A DNA stretch of 64,000 nucleotides from Trichopria drosophilae (taxonomy: Eukaryota; Arthropoda; Insecta; Hymenoptera; Diapriidae): positions 28,493,001-28,557,000 of the forward strand of contig CM059587.1 in the NCBI GenBank assembly GCA_030407085.1, in the 5' to 3' direction. This document shows, one piece after another, positions 58,836 through 64,000 of the stretch. The position numbers and the translations under genes are program-made. The notes beneath the pieces are model-generated. The model worked only from the letters and a program-made list of their open reading frames with translations. It ran no database searches and was not told where the DNA came from. Each line of letters starts with the position of its first letter. Positions within the stretch are counted from its first letter, which is position 1.

Positions 58836-59861
58836 ATATCTAAAAGATGTCTTATAGACATCTAAAAGATATCCGTCAGAGATCTTTTCGACACTTCCAA
58901 GATATCTTTGACGAATTATATGTATATAATATTGTATATATAAGATCATAATGATACAGACAGTAATTAGTAAAACACTGTAAACATGTAATATGCATCG
59001 AATAGTCTATTACAATACAATTGCTTGAAGTAAGTGTTTTGCAACTTTTATTTATTAATACTTCGGCTGGCCTGTTGTCGGGGGCGAAGTTTTGAAAATG
59101 CTCATTTTCAATTTCCATACATATAAGAAACACTATATTGTTGTAACATATCTATCGAAGCCACTTGGACCTAAATATGATTGGGCCCCCAAATATCAAT
59201 ATAATTTTATAATATAATTGAAAGCTGTTAGTAAACAAACGAGTATTAAGGAATAGCCGATTCTCCACTGGGTCGAAGTTTCTGAGCGAGCGAGGCACCA
59301 TGCCAACACTAGTTTTGTTTTCAATTCCTCCGTTTTCCTCCTGGCCTCCTTTTATACCATTCTATTTCACTGTCATTTCTAAACTTCCTCTACTTATTTC
59401 TCCTTCACTCTGGTAACTTCCCTCTTCACTAGCTTTCAGGTTCTTTTGGCTTCCATCACTTTATATTTTTTTTCGGTACATACTTTTTTCCATCTTCTTT
59501 TTCTGCTTCCCGTTATTCTTTCACTTTTTCGATTTTCCTTCTGAACGTTCCAACAGTCCGTCTCACTTCTTCAACGTTCTCGCGCGTATCCTGCATTTTG
59601 TGGTTTTTCTTTGCTTTCGATTTTCTTTACCTTCCTGTTCTCTCTAATTTTCCTACATTACCGATTCTTGTGGACTTTCGCTTTATCGACTTTACCATTC
59701 TGATCTTTCCACTACCTAGGTGGCGCACCGCATTTATGCACACCTTCTCTATCATTGTGGACCCTCTACCTTCTTCTTCGACTTTCGTTTTCTTTCCTTT
59801 CCATTGACGCGGACGTGCGCGCGCATCCACGCTTTACCGTTTTCTTGTCACATGATCTTCC
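58836..59861. other. Pyrimidine-rich stretch upstream of the LTR element
   Basis: From about 59320 to 59800 the + strand is strongly pyrimidine-rich. On the minus strand it reads as Lys/Glu/Arg-rich segments, for example NVEEVRRTVGTFRRKIEKVK, interrupted by stops and frame changes. This may be a decayed coiled-coil ORF1 of a retroelement or just strand-biased sequence. No supported gene. Confidence 0.4.
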
Positions 59862-60132
59862 TGTAATGATTTGATGTACGTTGTATTCGTGAAGCGATTA
59901 TGTATATCTCGATAACTAGGTATGTACCGGTCGAGCGCAATGCGTAATCTACATTATCGACATGACGGAACGGAACGCGGACGCGGAACGGAATTAGAAT
60001 AGAGGAACAAAAACGAGACATGTGATCAGGGGATGGAAGTTGCAAAATCGTTTTTGTATTAAAGTAAAAATATATTATCTTTTCTTAGTAGTAACTGTTG
60101 TGATATTATTGTGTTCCCCTCAATACGTTACA
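59862..60132 (+). repeat. 5' long terminal repeat (proposed)
   Basis: The proposed 271-base LTR starts TGTAATG and ends CGTTACA, a near-perfect inverted 7-mer with TG...CA ends, directly before a primer-binding-like site. The length is short but within the range for such elements. The flanking 5 bases on the left are CTTCC. The boundary cannot be confirmed without the 3' LTR. Confidence 0.65.
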
Positions 60133-60135
60133 TAT

Positions 60136-60150
60136 TGGCGACGAGGTAAA
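60136..60150 (+). promoter_or_regulatory. Putative tRNA primer-binding site
   Basis: TGGCGACGAGGTAAA starts with the TGG expected to pair with a tRNA CCA end and lies three bases after the proposed LTR end. The primer tRNA species was not determined. Confidence 0.6.
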
Positions 60151-60253
60151 ACAACAACAAAAACGAAACTGAGTTCCGCAATTCGACGGAAAAAGGCTAG
60201 TCACAAAAGTGAGGTTAATGTTCTAGAAAGTGCCCACACAAAAAGAAAAGGAA

Positions 60254-60853
60254 ATGATAACGCATGACGAATTCAATAGAAAGCTTGAGGAGGCTCAAGC
60301 AAAAATGATTGAACAACAGGTCGTGGACCGGTTAAGATCAGAACGCGATTCGAGTCGAAAAACAACGATTGATTTACAAAATCAAATGAGAACCCGTGAG
60401 GCCGTTGCCGCGCCATAAAATGTTCATTTTTCATCGACTATAGGTTCTTTGTCGGAGTTTCAAATCGGTGAGGACTGGGACATATACCAAGATCGTCTAA
60501 ACCAGTATTTCATTGCGAACAACGTTCAAGAAGAAAGGAAAGTGGCCGTTTTAATCACTCTTATCGGTCAAGGCGCATATAAAGTTTTAAAGGACTTGTG
60601 CGATCCTGTTTCTCCATCGACAAAACCATATGAAGAATTGTGCACTATTTTAAAGAAGCAATTCTCAAAACAAGTTTCTGTGTATCGAGAAAGAAGCGAT
60701 TTCTACGAACTCCGACAAATCGAGAATGAAACTGTTGGGCAGTGGTTCATCCGCATTAAAAACAAGGCAAGTACCTGTCAGTTCGGAGCTCAACTAGATA
60801 CCATGATTCAAGACAGATTTGTAACCGGCCTTCGGAAGGGGCCAATCAAAGAC
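60254..60853 (+). pseudogene. Gag (capsid region), interrupted by TAA
   Basis: The first ATG in frame is at 60254 (MITHDEFNRKLEEAQAKMIE), a coiled-coil-like amino end. A TAA at 60416-60418 interrupts it. The same frame then reads SLSEFQIGEDWDIYQDRLNQ and YFIANNVQEERKVAVLITLI, and FYELRQIENETVGQWFIRIK, the typical Retrotrans_gag capsid pattern. Near 60852 the frame shifts by one base, so the zinc knuckles are in another frame. The stop could come from a CAA-to-TAA change; that is inference. Confidence 0.8.
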
Positions 60854-60854
60854 A

Positions 60855-61902
60855 GTGTGCGAGGAGGAACACACCAAAGATCTCAGCCACATTTTGGAAG
60901 TAGCTCGGAAAAAAGAAGCAACAATGATTCAAAGTAAAACCGAGACAAACGTGCACTTCACCAGTGGGAAAAAGGGTAAGTTCAGTGACAAAAAGGAAAA
61001 CGTTGGAAAATACTCGAAACAGTTAAAATCCAACCCTCAAAATGACAAGTCGAGTGATTTCAAGTGTAAACACTGCGGTGGAGTGCAACACGATTTTAGT
61101 ACGTGTAAATATAAAACGTATAAGTGCAATAAGTGCAAGAAGACTGGACATCTAGCTAAGATATGCAGAGTTGCATTAAAAGAAACGAATCGTTTAATAG
61201 AAGTCGACGAGAAGGAAAGTCCATGGGAATGTCAAGAATTGTACAATATTTCGAACGCAAAAAACCCAATTCTAGTGCAAGTGACAATCAACGGGAAACC
61301 TTTTCATGCAGAAATCGATTCTGGTGCAAGTGGATCCGTAATTCCAGAAGAAATGTTCAAGGAACATCTGTCAAACGTTAAGTTGGAAAAGACTTATACA
61401 ACCTTGAAGTTATACGATGGTTCATTGGTGACACCTGAAGGACAAATTGCGGTGAAAATGTCCAATAACAAAAAAACTGTCAATGCAAATCTGATAGTTG
61501 TCAAGCGAGGTTGCCGTTTGTTAATTGGCAGAGACTTAATGGGAAGCCTAGGAAAACAAATCACTCAAGTGAACGTTGTAAATTCAAAAGAGAAGTTACA
61601 ATTAATTTTAAAGCAACACGAGTCACTATTTGATGGACAAACAGGGCGATACAAGTTTGAAAAAGTCGACATGTTGGTAAAAAAAGAGGCAAAGCCAATA
61701 TTTTTCAAACCCAGACCAGTACCCTTAGCTTTTCGGGAAGAGATGAGCAAGCAACTGGATGACCTTGAAAAACGTGGAATAATCCAACCAGTTGATGACA
61801 GTCCATGGGGAACGCCCTTGGTACCTGTACTCAAGCGGGGAGGAGGACTCAGAATTTGCGCCGATTACAAAGTTACGCTGAACAAAGTCTTAGCATCCAA
61901 CA
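60855..61902 (+). pseudogene. Gag zinc knuckles, aspartic protease and start of reverse transcriptase
   Basis: Open frame with, in order: the end of capsid (EEHTKDLSHILEVARKKEAT); two CCHC knuckles of form C-x2-C-x4-H-x4-C (CKHCGGVQHDFSTC and CNKCKKTGHLAKIC); a protease core AEIDSGASGSVIPEE, carrying the DSGA active site, with LLIGRDLMGSLG further on; and the RT fingers (RPVPLAFREEMSKQLDDLEK, GIIQPVDDSPWGTPLVPVLK, LRICADYK). The frame is lost at about 61900, just before the RT block containing the first catalytic Asp. Function: maturation of Gag-Pol and start of the polymerase. Confidence 0.88.
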
Positions 61903-63489
61903 CCTAGGATCGAAGAACTTTTTGCAGCAGTAAGCGGTGGAAAAAAGTTCACCAAACTAAATCTGTCAGCAGCATACAATCAATTAGAAGTCACGGATGA
62001 AATAGCAAAAATTCTAGCTTGGAGCACGCATAAGGGAATTTACATAGTTAAAAGATTACCCTTTGGACTTAAAACAGCTTCAGCTATTTTTCAGAAAAAA
62101 ATGGAAAAAACTCTACAAGGAATTCCTGGGGTAGATACCTTCTTTGACGACGTCGTGGTGACAGGCCAAAATGACAGTGAACACTTGCGGAACTTGGAAG
62201 TAGTTCTTACGAAATTAGAAAACGCTGGATTCAAACTCAATCTAGGAAAATGCAAGTTCTTCGAGAGCGAAATCCATTATTTAGGCCACATCATTGACGA
62301 ACATGGACTTCGGAAAGACCCTGAGAAGGTCGCAGCAATGCTAGAAGCCAAGACGCCTACAAATCAATCAGAAGTCCAAGCCTTCATAGGAATGGTGAAT
62401 TATTATGGAAAATTCGTTCCTCAGCTCTCACAAATGTTAAAACCCTTGTACGATACTTCGAAGCAATCGAACTTCCATTGGACTTCTAAAGAAGATGAAG
62501 CGTTCAATAGGATTAAAGAAGAAATTGCATCTAATCGCTGTCTAGTGCATTATAATCCAGAAGAAAAAGTTAAACTGGTGTGTAATGCATCGAAAGACGG
62601 TCTTGGATCAGTATTGCTGCACGTTTTTCCTAATGGCGAAGAGAGACCCATTTCCTTTGCATCACGAGTTCTTCGTAAATCAGAGAAAAACTACTCAGTC
62701 ATCGACAAGGAAGCCCTGGCAATTGTGTGGTCTATTCAAAAGTTCTATCAGTACCTTGCAGGCAGAAGTTTCATACTTTGCACAGATCATAAACCTTTAC
62801 TCGGTTTATTCGGAGAACATAAAGGGATCCCACAAATGGCAGCAGGTCGCCTGCAGAGATGGGCAGTGTTTCTAAGCGGTTTCGACTATACGCTACAGTA
62901 TTTGGAAGGAAAAAAGAACACAGCTGCTGATTGTCTTTCTAGGCTACCCCGCCAGGTAACAACAAACATAGACGAGTCTGAAGACTACTATAATTTTATA
63001 GTAGAAGACAAATTACCTATTCGAGCCGATGAAATACGCCTTCACACGCGCAAAGACCCAATTCTCAGCAAGGTATATCTGTTTGTGAGAGAAGGCTGGC
63101 CAAACTATGTAAATGAAGAATTCAAACCTTACGCTACGAGAGTTAATGAAATCAACATCGACAATGACATGTTGATGTGGGGATACCGTCTGATCATTCC
63201 GCAAAAGCTACAAGGATCTATACTGGAAGAACTACACGGAGGTCATGTCGGAATAGTGAAAATGAAGTCAATAGCGAGACAATATTTCTGGTGGCCTAAT
63301 TTAGACAGAGACATTGAGAACTACGGAAAGAACTGTGTAGCATGCCAATTGACAGCAAATTCTCCACAAAAAGCTCAATTGATTAAGTTCAGAGAAGCTG
63401 AACACCCTTTCGACAGAGTTCATGTAGATTATCTAGGCCCTTATCGCGGAAAGATGTTCCTGCTTGTAATCGACGCATACTCGCGTTGA
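61903..63489 (+). pseudogene. Reverse transcriptase, RNase H and integrase amino half
   Basis: The frame is open from 61903 (PRIEELFAAVSGGKKFTKLN) to TGA at 63487. RT block A reads FTKLNLSAAY where LDLS is expected, so the first catalytic Asp is Asn. The FFDDVVVTG box (YxDD equivalent) is intact, as is the LGHII thumb region. RNase H starts LVCNASKDGLG (expected DAS), again Asp to Asn; DKEALAIVW and TDHKPL remain. Then come the integrase HHCC zinc finger (LHGGHVGIVKMKSIARQYFW and NCVACQ) and the first catalytic Asp in HVDYLGPY. The stop falls where YSRWPEV is usual, suggesting TGG to TGA. Confidence 0.9.
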
Positions 63490-64000
63490 CCTGAAGTCAT
63501 TGAGTCGCACAAAACTGATTCCAGAGCAACCATTGGAAAACTCAAAGAAATCTTCGTCAGAGACTACCGAGAATACTTTTTTCAGATAATGGACCCCAAT
63601 TTGTGACAGAAGAATTCGAATCTTTCTGCAAGAATAATGGAATCAACCATAAAACTTCTGCGCCTTATCACCCAGCTACCAATGGTCTGGCTGAAAATGC
63701 AGTTGGCTCCTTCAAAAGAGGAATCGATAAGGCAGTAAAGGATGCAAGGAACGAAACGTGCGACCTATCTACACTGATTAGTAAGTACCTGTTTGCATAC
63801 AGAAATGCACCACATTGTTCCACAGGGGAATCACCAGCCAAAAGGATGCTAGGCCGGAACCCTATAACTCGCCTAGATTTACTCCGGAAAACCAAGAGCG
63901 AAGAGGCAGCTGATCGACAAATCAGGTTCTTTAAAGGTCACAGAGAAGACTGATTCTCGGAAGGGGAGAGAGTACTAGTACGTGACTTCAAAAATCCAAT
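63490..64000 (+). pseudogene. Integrase core, second half, frameshifted and interrupted; runs off the window
   Basis: After the TGA, the frame carries PEVIESHKTDSRATIGKLKE until about 63563. A shift (apparent small deletion) moves into the frame LPRILFSDNGPQFVTEEFES, which has the second catalytic Asp (SDNGPQF) and the Glu (NGLAENAVGSFKRG). ISKYLFAYRNAPHCSTGESP follows. TGA at 63951-63953 interrupts before FSEGERVLVRDF, the usual end-of-integrase segment, which stays open to the window edge. Confidence 0.85.

Larger units (their letters stand above)
59862..64000 (+). mobile_element. Ty3/gypsy-type LTR retrotransposon, 5' part, defective, cut by window end
   Basis: The order is 5' LTR, primer-binding site, Gag with two zinc knuckles, aspartic protease, reverse transcriptase, RNase H and integrase, which is the Ty3/gypsy order. 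The 3' LTR lies beyond 64000, so age by LTR comparison is not possible here. Defects: in-frame TAA at 60416, frameshift near 60852, frameshift/deletion near 61900, TGA at 63487, frameshift near 63564 and TGA at 63951. Two catalytic Asp positions read Asn. It cannot encode a working polyprotein. Sequence style fits the K02A2.6-like gypsy elements common in insect genomes. Confidence 0.92.

Noticed and set aside
60022..60267. 81-codon frame across the LTR end and primer-binding site
   Set aside because: It crosses the LTR boundary in a frame different from Gag and has no Gag-like motif.
60851..60856. Programmed ribosomal frameshift between Gag and Pol
   Set aside because: The shift falls before the Gag zinc knuckles, without a visible slippery heptamer, and the element has other frame breaks, so decay is the simpler explanation.
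1..64000. CRISPR array, bacterial operon or plasmid-type features
   Set aside because: No regularly spaced repeats with unique spacers, no ribosome-binding-site-led gene clusters; sequence is eukaryotic.

Overview
The window is AT-rich, gene-poor animal DNA with kilobase-scale introns, GT-AG splice sites, insect-type transposon relics and no bacterial features. A paired-class homeobox gene whose homeodomain best fits the Prop1 / unc-42 family, together with mariner, LINE, SINE and Ty3/gypsy-type elements, points to an insect. I cannot fix the order from sequence alone. Most short open frames are chance readings in AT-rich DNA and are not annotated.

Layout. Bases 1-31.9 kb hold no confidently recognised host gene. 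They contain an inverted-repeat element (2.2-2.6 kb), a LINE 3' remnant on + (14.2-14.5 kb), a LINE remnant on - (20.9-21.4 kb), a short TIR element (21.7-22.0 kb), a possible P450-like amino-terminal exon on - (25.7-25.9 kb), a weak LINE-like tail (27.3-27.9 kb) and a MITE (30.0-30.2 kb). Two GC-richer patches near 8.1 and 11.5 kb look exon-like but are unresolved.

Bases 31.9-40.9 kb carry the one well-supported host gene: five spliced coding exons on + for a homeodomain transcription factor (207 readable residues plus the rest of a split first codon). Introns sit at homeodomain positions 10/11 and 46/47. The amino-terminal exon or exons were not found. The 5.8 kb first visible intron holds a decayed mariner transposase, a tRNA-derived SINE with a 9-bp target duplication and a TIR element. 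The 3' UTR probably ends soon after the AATAAA at 41578. A two-exon candidate on + (43.2-43.8 kb) follows, with phase-compatible splice sites but no recognised family.

Bases 44-59.8 kb are a dense nest of inverted-repeat DNA elements. A roughly 30-bp terminal module recurs there about nine times in both orientations, and also near 21.7-22.0 kb. Bases 59.9-64.0 kb hold the 5' part of a Ty3/gypsy-type LTR retrotransposon (LTR, primer-binding site, Gag, protease, RT, RNase H, integrase). It is broken by several stops and frameshifts and by Asp-to-Asn changes in RT and RNase H; its 3' end lies outside the window.

The homeobox gene would act as a nuclear, DNA-binding regulator, probably in neurons if the unc-42 relationship holds. 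Nearly everything else is mobile DNA in various states of decay.
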